From Burhinus oedicnemus (taxonomy: Eukaryota; Chordata; Aves; Charadriiformes; Burhinidae), in NCBI GenBank assembly GCA_008921705.1, contig VFFE01005873.1, positions 1 through 64,000 on the forward strand: a stretch of DNA of 64,000 nucleotides, read 5' to 3'. How positions within the stretch are numbered: position 1 is the stretch's first letter; the number at the start of each line of letters is the position of its first letter. The position numbers and the translations under genes were made by a program. Below are positions 1-12,200 of the stretch, in pieces. The notes beneath the pieces are model-generated. The model did not search any database. It was not told where the DNA came from and saw nothing but the letters and a program-made list of their open reading frames with translations.

Positions 1-282
1 CTGAAAAAAAAAAAAAAAAAAAAGGATAAGCAGCATTTTTAAGCTTTGGTTTTTTTCCTAGCAGATTGGAGGTGTTGGACATGCCTGTCATCATGGCAGT
101 CACTGGGGAATGGGGCTTCTGCCTGCCTTTTATCCTCCTCTTGGAACACCTATCCCAAATGTTTGAGCTCCGTTTTCAGGCAAACGCACTCAGCTGCTGT
201 GCCAGTACCACACTTGCTGGGGTTCAGCTGTCTAAAGGCTGATGTCTACAACTGAACTAGCCACACTAGGGTCCTTTTGTCC

Positions 283-926
283 CCTGCAGAGAAGGAGCTG
301 AGGATACTGGTGGAAGAAAAATTGGATGTGAGCTGGCAATGTGCGCTTGCAGGCCAGAAAGCCAATCATATCCTGGGCATCAAAAGAAGTGTGGTCAAGG
401 AAGGTGACTCCCTCTACTTAGATCTCGTGAGAACCCACCTGGAGTACTGCATCCAGGTCTGGGGTCCACAGCACCAGAAAAACATGAACATGTTAAAGCA
501 AGCCCAGCGTAGGGCTTTCTTCTATGAAGAAAAGCTGAGACTATTGGGGTTGTTCAGCCTGGAGAAGAGAAGGCTCCATGGAGACCTTATTGCGGTCTTT
601 CATTAAAGGGAGCTTATAAGAAAGATGGAGAAAGACTTTTTACCAAGGCCTGTAGTGACAGGGCAAGAGACAACAATTTTAAACTGGAAAAATGTCAATT
701 TGTATTGAATATAAGGAAGAAAATTTTTATGATGAAGGTGGTGAGACACTGAAACAGGTTGCCCAGAGAAGCTGTGAATGCCCCATCATTGGAAGTGTTC
801 AAAGTCTGGTTGGATGGGGCTTTAAGCAACCTGACCTAGTGAAAGATGTCCTTTCCTGTGGCAGTAGGGTTGGACTAAATGATCATTAAAGGTCCCTTCC
901 AACCCAAATCATTCTATGATTCCATG
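283..926 (+). mobile_element. CR1 LINE fragment, 5'-truncated, 3' end intact
   Basis: This is a 5'-truncated copy of the avian CR1 non-LTR retrotransposon. The translated upper part shows the end of the CR1 ORF2 product: a LGI.R motif, then [13 protein letters not shown] and [18 protein letters not shown], all typical of the region after the reverse-transcriptase core. Downstream, at about 745-925, the standard CR1 3' end is present (AGGTTGCCCAGAGAAG...GGTCCCTTCCAACCCAAATC then ATTCTATGATTC). Stops and frame changes show it is dead. It has no role in any neighbouring gene that I can see. The left edge is approximate, being where similarity to CR1 fades. Confidence 0.9.
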
Positions 927-1629
927 GTTCTGTATACACGCTAGGGAGCTGGCCAATGCAGTCAGTGGACAATGAGGTGTGACGCATTCTCTGCTAATAC
1001 AAATATTTGTAGAGGGTGAGGTGAATCACATGCCTACCACTCCTGATTCTCTGTTGACTATAACTGGAGCCTCAGTCCCCAGCTAAGAAGTGGCCTCTAG
1101 CACAAAAGATGCCCAGTTCAAGTGGGGTGAATCCACTCTTAAAGCTAGGTCAGATGAATCCCACCCTAATGACTCAGAGAGAAGGAATTGCATTAATATG
1201 GGCATGTGCGATGAAGTATTTCCTTTCATTTGTCCTCCAGTCTGACTCCTGGTTATTTTACTTGATGCTTTCTAGCTCCTGTGTTATGAATAATAGTGAG
1301 TAACCATTTCCTACTCACCTTCTCCATTCTTCATCCACTGTTCATAAATGTGGTTTTAGAAAAGAAACTAGAATGATGCCATACAAAAGATACAGATACA
1401 CTATAGCTTTAAGCAGCTCCATGCTGTTGCTTTCTGTTTTGTTCGTTATTCCTTTCCAGTAATTCCTAACATTCAGTTCCCTGGAGCTCTGATACTAAGA
1501 TCTCTTTTCTGAGTGGAAATAGCTACTCAAGGGACCACCACTGTGTATAAACGTTTAGGGCCACATTTCCCACATGTGCATTATTTTGCATTTACTAACA
1601 CTCAGTTTCACCTGTCTCTTTGTTGCGTG
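927..1629. other. non-coding sequence, nothing recognised
   Basis: No exon-like reading frame with plausible splice sites, no RNA gene and no recognisable repeat was seen here. It is AT-rich and CpG-poor, like most of the left part of the window. Confidence 0.6.
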
Positions 1630-1870
1630 GTGTCTCAAGAGTTTGAGATGCTCCTACAACTCGTGATGGGAATATTAGTTTCAATCACCATGAATAATTC
1701 CATGTCATCAGCAAATATTATCACTCCTTTATTGTAAATCTTTTCCAAATCATTTACAAGTGCGTTCAAGAACACAGCTCCCAGTGGAAAACCCTGCAGG
1801 ACTCTCCTGGCAATGCTTTCCATTATCAAAACCAAGCAATTCTTTGTTTCTTACCTTTTAATCAATTAAT
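1630..1870 (-). mobile_element. old LINE reverse-transcriptase remnant (CR1-like)
   Basis: Read on the minus strand, this stretch encodes QGFPLGAVFLNALVNDL followed shortly by FADDMELFM. That matches the order of non-LTR reverse-transcriptase motifs (the QG-x-LGP-x-LF block, then the F-A-D-D catalytic block). It is heavily decayed and lacks flanking RT blocks in frame. I infer an ancient CR1-type copy rather than a gene. It lies in the same orientation as the CR1 copies at 3232-3392 and 3488-4970 and could be a piece of an older insertion into which these landed. Confidence 0.5.
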
Positions 1871-3231
1871 AATCCACAGGAGTAATCCATCCCCCAACAA
1901 TTTCATATTTTGAATACTCTGTTGAAAGACCTTGCTCAGAACTCTTCCGTTTCCACCACACCAGCTGGATCATTCTACCACATGTTCACAAAGTCCTTCA
2001 AAACAGTTTGATATGTGGGGAATAATTTTTCCAAAAGCAATGTTGCCTCTTCCTCAATGTGTTGCATTTAGCCACGAGACTATGGATGCTGTTCCTCCTT
2101 GTAGACCCTACCAGTAAGTTTAACACAGATGTCAGCATTACTGAACCACAGTTTCCCAGATCCTTCGTGGTGCCCTTCTCAAAAATTCACAACACAATTG
2201 CTGGTTTATACTCCCCTGCAACTAAGTCTGATTGAAGTGACAAGTTCCATACCACAATTAATAACAGGGTAGTTTCGTAACTCCATTCCCCTAGAACTCT
2301 TGAATCAAGTTTCCTTTCTTTTCATTGATTTTTTAAAATTTATTTTACTAACCCTTCTGTTAGGAATCATTTGTTTGATTGACCTGCTCCCTCTTCCTCC
2401 CCAAGATAAATGCCGATGTAGGAAACATCTTAAACTACACCATAGTTAACATGGATGGAAGAATTCATCAAACCTTTCTGCTGCACATAGCGGCTGTGTC
2501 TTCCTTGCATATCTCTTTCACTCCAGTTGTGTCTAAGTCCCATAAAGTCCCTGGCAGATTCTTGCACCAATAAGTTAGAGGAAGGTTTTATTACTACTTC
2601 TTTCCTTTAGTAAAATGGTTCTCAAAATCTTTTCAGCATGATTTTTTATGTTTAATGTTTAAGTTCCAGTCATTAAGCTCTTTTCTATTCCTCATTTCTC
2701 ATTTAAATATTTCTAAGGATTGTCTTTTTGCTTCAATCACTTCTAGTCTTTTACTAACCACTTGACTTATTTATCTAGGTCAGAACTTTCTCAAAATCTT
2801 CTTAATACATGGTATATATTTATACTCGGAGTCTCCAGTTTGTTGCCTTCAAAGTATTTGCTGTGCCATCCATAGGCATTTTGCATCTTTTGCCATTTCT
2901 TGTAGGGTTTTTTTTGAAAGCTTCCCCGTTTGACTAAGTTAAACCCCTTTTGGACATAAGTTTCATTAGTAGTGTCTTTTGTCTTTTTCTCTCTTGCAAG
3001 TATTTGAACTTAGGTACATTATATTCACTATCACAGTACAGTGCAGGTTGCCTTTGGAAGCTGCTGGAATTCACAGACTTCAGACACAAGGAAATAAAAT
3101 CCTGTGATTCCTCCTATATCACACCATTCTTTGCATAGCTTCTCAACCATTTTTACATCTCTGGTAGGGAGCAGACAAAGCACTGGATTTGACAGTCATG
3201 GATAAGAGTACATTGAGGCGTATCTACAGAC
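1871..3231. other. non-coding, possibly old repeat material
   Basis: The stretch is AT-rich, with stops in all frames and no exon-like signals. Its position between two minus-strand LINE pieces suggests part of it may be very old LINE sequence, but no protein motif remains that I can point to. Confidence 0.4.
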
Positions 3232-3392
3232 CATCATTCAATCATAGCCTGAAAAGAAGCTGTAAAGGTCTCTGGTCCAACTTTCTGCTGAAAGGGTTAA
3301 CTTCGAAGTTAGATTCGGTTGTGCAAGATTTCATCTAGTCAAACCTCGAACATCTCTAAGAAAGAGATTCTGCAGCTGTTGCAATAGTCACT
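3232..3392 (-). mobile_element. old CR1 3'-end fragment
   Basis: The plus strand reads like the reverse complement of an older CR1 3' region: CAATCATAG near the left edge, then GGTCTCTGGTCCAAC, then GAACATCTC...GATTCTGCAGC in the places where younger CR1 copies have GGACCTCTGGTCCAACC and the GGAGATTCCA block. It is more diverged than the adjacent copy at 3488-4970, so it is probably an older subfamily or an independent earlier insertion. Confidence 0.65.
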
Positions 3393-3487
3393 CATGTCCA
3401 TGATGAAGAATTGCACCTCAAATCCAGCCAGAATTTTCTTTTCTGCAACTTTTCACTTATCGCTTGCCATCTCACTCTTCACCTTCC

Positions 3488-4970
3488 ACAGAATCACAGG
3501 GTTTGGAAGGCACCTCTGGAGATCGTCTAGTCCAACCCTCCTGCCAGAGCAGGGACACCCAGAGCAGGTTGCACAGGATGGCGTCCAGGTGGGTTTAGAA
3601 TGTCTCCAGAGTTGGAGACTCCACCACCTCTCTGGGCAGCCTGTGCCAATGCTCTGCCACCCTCAAAGGAAAGAAGTTCCTCCTCATGTTCAGATGGAAC
3701 TTCCTATGGTCAAGTTTGTGTGCATTACCTTTTGTCCTATCCCTGGGCACCACTGCAAAAAGACTGGTCCCATCCTCCCGGCACCCTCCCTTGAAGTATT
3801 TGTAAGTATTGATGAGATTCCACCTCAGTCTTCTCTTCTCCAGACTAAAAAGACCCAAGTCCCTCAGCCTTTCCTCATCAGAAAGATGTTCCAGCCCCCT
3901 CATCATCTTTGTAGCCCTCTGCTGTCCCCTCTCCAGCAGTTCCCTGTCCTTCTTGAACTGGGGAGCCCAGAACTGGACACAGCACTCCAGATGCCGCCTC
4001 ACCAGGGCAGAGTAGAGGAGCAGGATAACCTCCCTCGACCTGCTTGCCACACACCTCTTGGTGCACCCCAGGATGCCATTGGCGTTCTTGGCCACAAGGG
4101 CACAGTGCTGGCTCATGGTCATCCTGTTGTCCACCAGGACTCCCAGGTCCCTTTCCACAGAGCTGCTTTCCAGCAGGTCAGTCCCCAACCTGTACTGGTG
4201 CAGGGGGTTATTCCTCCCCAGGTGCAGGACCCTACACTTTCAGGAGTCCATCTCCATCTTCTGCAAAAGCCTCATAGTCTACCCAGCCAATCCACATTTC
4301 TCCAATATGTATATGGAGACACGATGTGAAACCATGTCAAAAGTCTTGCTTAATCAGAGGTAAATGACATCAGCTGCCCTTTCCTTTCTGTAGAGCCATC
4401 AGCTCATCACAGAAGTCAAAGAAACTGTCCAAACACAGTCTATTCTCAGTAAATCATGCTGAGTGTTCGCAGCTGCCTTCTTGTCCTTCACATGCCTGGA
4501 AATGGCTTGCAGGGGTACTTGCTCCATTATTTTCCCAAGGACTGAAGAAAAGTTGACCAGTTCCAGTTCCTTGGTCCTTTTTACTTGGCCCTTTGAAGCT
4601 AAGTGTGATGTTTGCCTTTTTCCACTAGGAAGCTCCGGGAGTTGCCACAGTCATTCCAAAAACCCCACGATGACATTGTCCAGCTCCCTCATCCCCCTTG
4701 AACATATTCTCTCCTGTCTCATGGTCTTATACATGTCTAGTTTACCATCGTAGTCACTAACTTAATCCTCCTCTACTTTGGGTAGTATTTCTCTTCTCCT
4801 GCTACAAGGCAGGTAGACCTGGGAAGTTTGAGAGAAGGACTTGCCAGTAAATACTGAGACAAAGAAAGCATTATATACCTCAGTTATTTCCATATAAATA
4901 GTCCTACACAGTTTTGTGGCAACAGAGAAAGCAGCTGCCTCTATGACCTTTTCCTGGAGCTGTTTCAATC
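3488..4970 (-). mobile_element. CR1 LINE, about 1.5 kb, minus strand
   Basis: This is the longest transposon in the window. Its 3' end is at the left (CAGAATCACAGGGTTTGGAAGG...GTCTAGTCCAACCC), and it extends to about 4970 on the minus strand. Minus-strand frames show CR1 ORF2 pieces in the proper order. ITEVYNAFFVSVFTGK comes first, upstream in the element (4762-4968). The tail of the ORF follows at 3595-4188, with [46 protein letters not shown] and [14 protein letters not shown]. The middle part, which should carry the RT core, is broken by stops and frameshifts. An open plus-strand frame of over 300 codons across the same interval (3394-4329) is only the antisense shadow of this element. 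Confidence 0.93.
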
Positions 4971-7900
4971 AGAAACACTTACTTTTAAGGGTAGCTTTTC
5001 TGTGCAATATTATCGTCATTATACCAGAGTTAAGGAATACCTGATGATGATATCAGCTGCTTGTTTTGGAGCTAAAGCTGTTTTCTTCAACATATTGTGC
5101 AAGGCTACATGCTCAGTAAATACTAACCTTTCCCACAGATGTCAGGGAGTTAGCAGAGCTGTGTTTATAGAGAGACCTACCGACAGGCCAGCCAGCACTG
5201 ATATTGCTGAGTACGGGGCAAGAGGAAGAGTAACCTCTTCACCACTGCTGCAGGACAGGGACTTTCACCCATCAGCTACCATTTAACCCGTGCTTCAGGA
5301 TTAAAACCCAATATATAACAACCATATGCTGCCCAGAAAGCTGAGCTGGAAGAGCAGAGGAAGGAGCCTTGCTGCCATCCATCCTGGTTTTCATTTTTGC
5401 AGGATCAGATTCTGATTTTGGTGTAACTCAGTCCTTGCTCTTGATTTGTCTTGTACCCCAAAGCTGAATCCGGCTCTGTGTCTGCACAGGGATGGGTTGG
5501 GAGGAAGGTTAGGACTGACCCATGCTTGCTCAGAGAACCATGTCTGGAGCTCCTGGGCTCTGCTACTAAAATAGACCAATACCAACAAGAACTGTTCCTC
5601 TGTTCCTCTTTCCACAGTGCTGAGCTCCTTCCTTTCTCCCATCCCCAGTGCTCCTGCCTTAAATTCAGCCCTCTCCTGTTGGGGTTCTGCTCTGAATTCA
5701 AAGTGAAATCTGCCTTTCATTTCCCTGCCTTCCCGCATGCCACTCTCCCTCCCCTCCCACTGCTCCCCATAATTTACGTCCTCCTGCTTCATTGACATGG
5801 ATGGGTTTTTACATTTAAACAATGTTCCACCATGTACCAGTTCCCCCTGATAAGTAAACGCAGTCCCGGATTGACTCAACTCCTTGGCATGTAGGTAATT
5901 TCTCCAGCTCCCTCCCATGGCATTCCTCCCCAGCGCCTGCATCTGAGAGATTCCCACTGCATGTCTTAGATGGCTGGATGGTCTATTTGCAGTGCACTTA
6001 AACCTACAAAGATATAACGTAGAGGTTTAATAGAAGACTTCTTAGCAGATCTGTCTTGAAAATCTCTTACTGCCTTCATTAAAAGAAAGAGGCTCATTGT
6101 TCAGAAAAGCGTTGCCCAACAGGGGCCAAAACACTTGCCAGCAGGTCCGTATTGGTGCTGCTCTGAGTGTAAGGTGTGACCCATCTCCATCCCACACGAC
6201 TGTCTTGCAGAGCCCCTCTTTGGCCATACCAAGCCATTGGCTACCACACATGGATCACCGAATACTGTGTGATAGCCAAGGCTGGGCTGGATGCTCACAT
6301 ATGGTGTAGACCTATCTGCTGGCTTCTCCTAGCAGACAGCTAGCTCCTGGCTATCCTTTCATCTCTGTCCCATAAGTCTTTACACCTCTGTTTATGCTGA
6401 TGAATTTTGAAGATTTATTTGTGGCTGGTTTTGAGCTGTCTCAGCCCTCAAATGAGTGGTTGAGATGGGTTTGACTAACACCGCGAAGGACACTGCCAAC
6501 ACAGATAGACATCATCACAGAGAGGACTGTAGCTTTTTTCCCCAGACATGTGTTCTTCTTGTTCCCATAACTGGAACCAGCTTGTGGAAGGAGAGCCAAG
6601 CAGAGTGTCCCAATTAAAGTAATAATTCACTCCACAGATCTGCTGGGTTTGCGTCAGGATTACGAAGGCAAATCCAAGACAGTTACAAATCTACAGAGTA
6701 ATAGCGTGCTGATAAAAAGAAAGCGGGAGGAGGATCACATGCCTCGCAGCTAGGTAGGCTGACGGCGCAAAAGAAAAAAGTACACTTAGTGCTCTGTTCA
6801 GATACGTACACCGAGCCCTCTGCCTGGCAAAGGGTGTGAGCCTTATCAACTGAACAAGGTCTTCATACCACCTTGAGAACTTCACTGAGCCAGGTCACGT
6901 TTCTGAGGTGTGATCCCCATCCTGGGTTTGTTTCTGCTTTGCAGCAGAATGATGCAGAACCTGGCAAGCCATCCCTCCACCTCCTCTCACTCTCTTGACC
7001 TCTCATTGCAAAGTACTGGCCATAAAGGTCAGCATTTCTCAGCTGGTCACTTCCCTGTCCCCCCAAAAATATTCGATGGGCTAAATTAGTCTTTTTTGCT
7101 TCCAAAGAGAATACTTCGGGGGTTACCCACAAGTGATAGGAGATCCAGTTGTCCATATTCCTTGTCTTTTTTTTCTTTGCTACTGCAAATTCCAAGAATG
7201 TGTCTTTTTTTTTTTTTCTTTTTTTATTTGAAATGGCAATGGCAGCTCATTGGCATGACTCCAGGAATTTGGGCTTTGAATACTGACAGGCTCCCTTCTG
7301 CTAGTTGCCTAAGTCACCCTGTATGTGGAGAGGGGACAAAAATGTGCTTTTTTTATAGGTTTATCTGAAGGCTGGCAGATCTGGACAGTCCAATCTAAGC
7401 ACAGAGAGACACCCTCCTCCAGACTAAGTTGTGCTGGTGAGGGCATTCCTGGAGGGTACCGCAGGTCCGCCTGTGACCTGCTTAGAGAAATGCTTTTAAA
7501 AAAATAGAAATAAGAAAAGTTGGAGGTGTTTAAAAAACATATTCTTTTGATTCATTTCCAAATTGAAAGTTTGAAGTGTTGAATTGCACAACTGGCTGTG
7601 GTTTAAGTTGACCTTTCTCAAGAGTTTGCAGGGATAAGCAAAAAAGCCACCTGAGTCTAATATGAAGTGTTTAATTTTAAGACGAAAATCAAAGTGGTGA
7701 CTCAACCTGACATGATTTTTACTTGCTTTACTATTTCTGTGAAGGAAAAAAAGAAAAAAGAAAACATTTTGTTTTGGTTCAACCAATATCAGTGTTTTGA
7801 TTTTGATTTTGACTTTGACTGTATTTTCTAAGTATAGCTTCTGAACCAAAAAATCTCCCCAGATGAAGATACAACACCCATTTTAACACTATGGTTTTTT

Positions 7901-8469
7901 ACCATTCAATGCAGACTACCAGATGATAACCATTTGACGCTGTTTCTCTGTTCTTACGGAGATCATCTAAATGTGAAAATGGGACACCTCATTTCCCTGC
8001 ATCAACGGCAAAATCAGAAATCCCTCCTAAGTTCCTGGGACATACCCCTGTGCTCAGTCTGCTGTGGATGACCCTCTACGGATGCACCTGCATGTAGGGT
8101 ACCATCAAGGTCTTCCAGGGAAGGACTTTGAAAATGAGGATGAGCCTTTGATACAACTAGAGAGACTGACGGAAAGCCCAACCAGCAGATATATTGCTTT
8201 CTTTCAAATTTCTTTCCCATTTGACTCTACTTATTGACTTTATTTCTAACCAGCAAATCTCATAGGCTGAGTCCCTTCATGCACTTAAGATGCACTGAAA
8301 ATTGCGTAAGTGCTTAACAGCTGTTGGCCATGTCTGCTCAATATTCCAAGAGGGACCCTAGACCAGTTCTCGCATCCCAACTCAGTCAGGTTCAGCTGCA
8401 AAGATGAAGTGATTTTCAGGTAAAGCTTCAGGAAGAAAACCAGGTGCACCAAAAGGAGTTTGTGTCTGG
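4971..8469. other. non-coding DNA between transposons
   Basis: No gene is supported in this 3.5-kb stretch. It contains a T-rich tract at about 7206-7227 and an AT-rich segment at about 7490-7860 with A- and T-runs. Longer open frames near 5391-5957 (minus) have no splice context, domain or codon pattern suggesting coding sequence. Confidence 0.6.
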
Positions 8470-8474
8470 CCTGG
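8470..8474. repeat. target-site duplication, left copy (CCTGG)
   Basis: The five bases CCTGG lie directly before the TG that opens the solo LTR and recur directly after its terminal CA at 9204-9208. A 5-bp duplication is usual for ERVL-type integration. Confidence 0.85.
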
Positions 8475-8522
8475 TGTCATGGTTTGGGCCAGATTGGCCC
8501 AACCCGGTGGAATGACAGATGC

Positions 8523-8567
8523 TCTCTCTCTCTTGCTCCGCTCCCGAAGGGAGGCAAGAGAGAGAGA
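8523..8567 (-). repeat. stem-loop in the U5 part of the solo LTR
   Basis: A CT-rich arm (about 8523-8536) pairs with a GA-rich arm (about 8554-8567) over 14 bp. A four-base bulge follows, and a second stem CTCCC/GGGAG closes on a GAA loop. Given the minus-strand orientation of the LTR, this lies just downstream of the polyadenylation signal, where a GU/U-rich element or RNA structure could affect 3'-end formation. That role is inferred from position only. Confidence 0.6.
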
Positions 8568-8605
8568 AAAAGAAAGACTTAAGAGTTTAGAAGGAACTAA
8601 ACTAC

Positions 8606-8611
8606 TTTAAT
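8606..8611 (-). terminator. LTR polyadenylation signal ATTAAA
   Basis: The plus-strand bases TTTAAT are ATTAAA on the transcribed strand. They lie about 245 bp downstream of the TATA box of the same LTR, in the expected order. Confidence 0.55.
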
Positions 8612-8853
8612 GAAATAGTAATAATGAAATAATAAAAAGAAAATAATGAAATATATACAAAACCGTATCAAGCTCCCAGGATGATGATCACATCACCGGC
8701 AGGCACTGGGGAAGTCCCAGACTGGACTCAGTGACAGACGGGAACTGGATTCCAGATCTGGATTCAGGATCAGGATCAAAGGCAGAGGAACAGACAGAGT
8801 CCTCCTTGGACGCCAGCCATTGAAGAAAGAGGGCCGACCCTTTGATCCCTCAG

Positions 8854-8862
8854 CTTTTATAC
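8854..8862 (-). promoter_or_regulatory. LTR TATA box
   Basis: The transcribed strand reads GTATAAAAG. The second solo LTR (43414-43987) has GTATATAAAG in the same local context (a CTCAGTAT...AGCTG block), which supports this being the promoter element of the family and fixes the LTR orientation. Confidence 0.7.
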
Positions 8863-9203
8863 TGAGCATGAGGCAGATGGGATGGAACACCCTGTTGGTC
8901 AGGTTTGGGTCACCTGTCCTGTCCGCTCCTCCCCGCAGGGATGACCCCTCTACGCTTTTCCGCTTCCGACCCTCCAACACGGCAAAGACCAAAGTTGGCT
9001 GCCCTTGGGTGTTACAGCAATCAGGATGAGCAAGAGCCTCTCTGCATCCCATTCCTTGGCATCAACTATAAACATGGGTCTTACCACTCTGAGAGCGAAC
9101 AGTTTCTGCACAATGTGCTGTTCATTTCAGCAGTTAGAAGAGGCCTGGCTAAAAAGTAAAGTTACTGAACAAAATTGGTCCTGTTTGACCTCAAACCAGG
9201 ACA

Positions 9204-9208
9204 CCTGG
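9204..9208. repeat. target-site duplication, right copy (CCTGG)
   Basis: Exact match to 8470-8474, on the other side of the solo LTR. Confidence 0.85.
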
Positions 9209-12200
9209 TTACCTCCACACACAGTTAAGCAACTAAGCCTGAGCTCTAGGATCAAACTCACAAATTTGTGTTCAAATTTTACATTGCAAGTCTGTCTGGA
9301 GAGCAGGAATGTCATACTGGTGCCACCAACCCATGTCCCCAACCCTTGAATTACCACAATAAATCACTGGCAAGTCTTCTTCAGCGTCTTTTGAAAACAG
9401 AACAGTCTGAATACATACTTAGTGTTTGAGCTATTTTAAAATATTAAACCCTTCTGGAGGAAAAACTGCGTCTGCAGCACTACTGGAGAAGATACGGTCA
9501 ACTGTCTGGGAAAAGACGGTGTCCATTATCACTTTCACTCCCTGCCTAGACTGATGCAGGGCTCTGGGGAAGAGACACAGAGGCCGCGTGCTATTTGCCT
9601 GGAAGGAGTATAACATCAGTGACTATTTGCTTTACCTTTGTGCAAACAAAGCGCAGATTCTTGCTCCGAACCTGACCCCTGGCCACTTTCAGCGTTCACC
9701 TTGCACGTAGTGTAGACTCCGTCCCTGCCTCATTCATTAGCAAAGAGGTAATAAGGTGAGATTTGTTTTATGACTAGTCACAAAGAAATATCAAGGCCCT
9801 TGGGCTCAGCTTTCCCCATCTGGTGGCTCACAGCCCCTTCCAGCAAACAGGCAGGTCACTGCAGTGCTTGGCGACAATGCTTGGCAGAGCAAGGCGACGC
9901 TGGATCACACCCTCTTCGCTTCCTGCAGCCGCTGGCACAAAGCTAGCTCCCCCGTGCCAGGGCAGCACAGCAGCTCCATTAGCCTGGAAATTTTGCCCTC
10001 AAATCCTCTCCTTCTTCCACTCCTGGGGAGGCCCTTAGGTGTGAAGCAGCAGAAGGGTTTACCTGCTGCCCCTCAATATGGGACATCCCTATGGGAAGAG
10101 TCAAGAGGGGATGGAGTTGGTGAGTTGGCAGCACAGCATCCACTCCCTCACTTAATGCTTTGTTCTTCTGGTTACCCAGGCTTTGTCCCCTTCCCCAGAA
10201 CCTCTCCATCCAACAGGTCTAGCAGATCCCGCATCTTTAAAAGGGCAGTTTGAGAGACATGGGCATCTCCCATTTCTCACGCTGTTTCCATGAAGCTCTT
10301 TCAGTCATCTGATGAATGAGGGCAGATAACAACTACACGTGGCAGGTCTGCTGTGCTTCTCCAGCTCCGGGTCAGCAAACTGGGTAGCATTCTAGTCACC
10401 TTAAGATTAAACATCAGTGTTCCAAATGTACAGACAAGTGAAGGCCCTGTGATTCTGTGACATGGGCCTCAACCAGATCCCATACCAGGAGAAGAGTCCA
10501 GCTTATCTATCTTCTTGGCTCCATGTCAAACCACAACTATCCCTTGCAAGACACTCACCATTAGGTATCCTAAATACACAACCATGTCTTGGGCACAGCC
10601 TGATGGCATTAATTTTAATTCCCATGCCGTTTAGATGACGTTCACACAGAAGTTTACATGTCCCTTCCCAGAGAATCATGGTGGACTATCTCCATCCATC
10701 AACTTTTTGTGGCCCTCCTTGTTTGTGTGGCCAACACGAGTAAAGGGAACACATGCAGAAAGCCCTCAGCTCTCTGGCAGCACGAAGAGCTCTTTGTGGT
10801 TCCTTCTGGATGTTTTCCTCAACAATGTATGCAGAATGTTGAACCATGGGGGTATTAAATGTGTGTGGAAAATGCTGTGCCTTGATTCCTCTGAACTTTG
10901 AACTCACTTGGCTTTATTTGCCATGCTGTTGTGATTATTGTTTCATCAGCATACCCCAAAAGTCCTCTCTCTGGTCCACTTTTCAGCAATATTGACTATG
11001 TAAATTTCATTCTGGTTTTGTGTCCTTAGCTCTCAGTTTCTCAAGAGGTTCCCCTCGCAAAGAGGGTGTGTATAAGTGCGTATAAATTATTTCCTCCTCA
11101 TGAAGCAAATTTTCTTTGATTTCTTTAATAAAAATCTCTGAAAATGTAGACCCAGTCTCAGTGATCAGTGTGTTCCTTTTATTTTCACACACCCTTATAC
11201 TAGGAACAGCATCTTTTGAATTTATCCAGAAAAAAAACCTCTATGCACTACCCTTCAGTTTGAAACTTCTTTCAAGTAGCTTGTATCCAATAATCTCCAC
11301 TAAAACAAAGGTTTCATTTAACAATGCATTTCATTATGTTCTTCAACTCTCAAGAGGATGTGAGTGTATAATGAAAACCCTGACTAAACAAAAGTTTATT
11401 TTTAATGGAAATATCTATAGAAAGGATCAAGAAGGATGTTCCTTCAAACGTCACTGCTCTTGCCAAAAATATATCTCAACTGGCATTGTATGATGCCCAC
11501 GGAAAGCTCTGCCTTTGAGGACAAAAAATGTACTTCACTGTCATTCCAAGCTGCAGGGCAGATGGTAATGCAGGAGTTGTTGAAGAGAAAAATCAGAGGT
11601 CCTGAGAACTCATGACAACTAAGACGTTGGAACATATTATAAGATAAAATATCCCAATTCCAATGCTTTACCAGAATTATCCGTGAACATACTCACCATT
11701 TCAGGTTCAGTAGGCTGCCGGCTCTATATTTTGTCAGTGGACTACTGTATACACAGCAAGACTTTAGGAGGAACCCTCTGTAAGTTGTCTCCAGTGGGTC
11801 AGGTGATCTCAGCAGTCTCGTTATGCAACTAGCACAGCCTCAACTCTAAACTAGGCAATTCCTCCTAGGCAGGGCTTCGTTTTATAATTCCCTAGTGCTG
11901 TTGGATGAGTTTTGTTGGGTTTGGAGTTTTCAGGGTGGTAGTTTTGCTTGCAAACAGCTCAGTATTCAAAATTTGATACTGCAGATGTTTTGTTTGGCCA
12001 GGAAAGACACATGGTGTCATTTAGGTACTCAGATGGAGGAACACGACCCTTAAAATAAGTGTCCAGTGCAAGTACATAGGTACATATATACACGTGGCAA
12101 TACACAGCATTTTTGCCTCCATGATTGGAATTTTCTTTCTCTGAACAAGTAGAGACACACAGGCATCACATCACCATTGCACCAAAGACATGCTGAATGA

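Larger units (their letters stand above)
8475..9203 (-). mobile_element. solo LTR of an endogenous retrovirus (ERVL-like)
   Basis: This is a 729-bp solo LTR bounded on the plus strand by TGTCATGGTTTGG and CAAACCAGGACA, flanked by a perfect 5-bp duplication (CCTGG). The direction of transcription is minus. On that strand the element has a TATA box (GTATAAAAG at 8854-8862) and, downstream, an ATTAAA polyadenylation signal (8606-8611) in the correct order for U3-R-U5. No gag, pol or env sequence remains next to it, so it is the product of recombination between two LTRs. The U5 part contains a long hairpin (8523-8567). The perfect duplication suggests it is not very old. Confidence 0.88.

Noticed and set aside
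3394..4329. Open plus-strand frame of over 300 codons
   Set aside because: It is the antisense of CR1 ORF2 on the minus strand; the reading comes from transposon sequence, and composition and position match the CR1 exactly.
5391..5957. Minus-strand open frame of 188 codons
   Set aside because: Low-information Gln/Glu-rich reading with competing frames on both strands and no splice support; likely chance.
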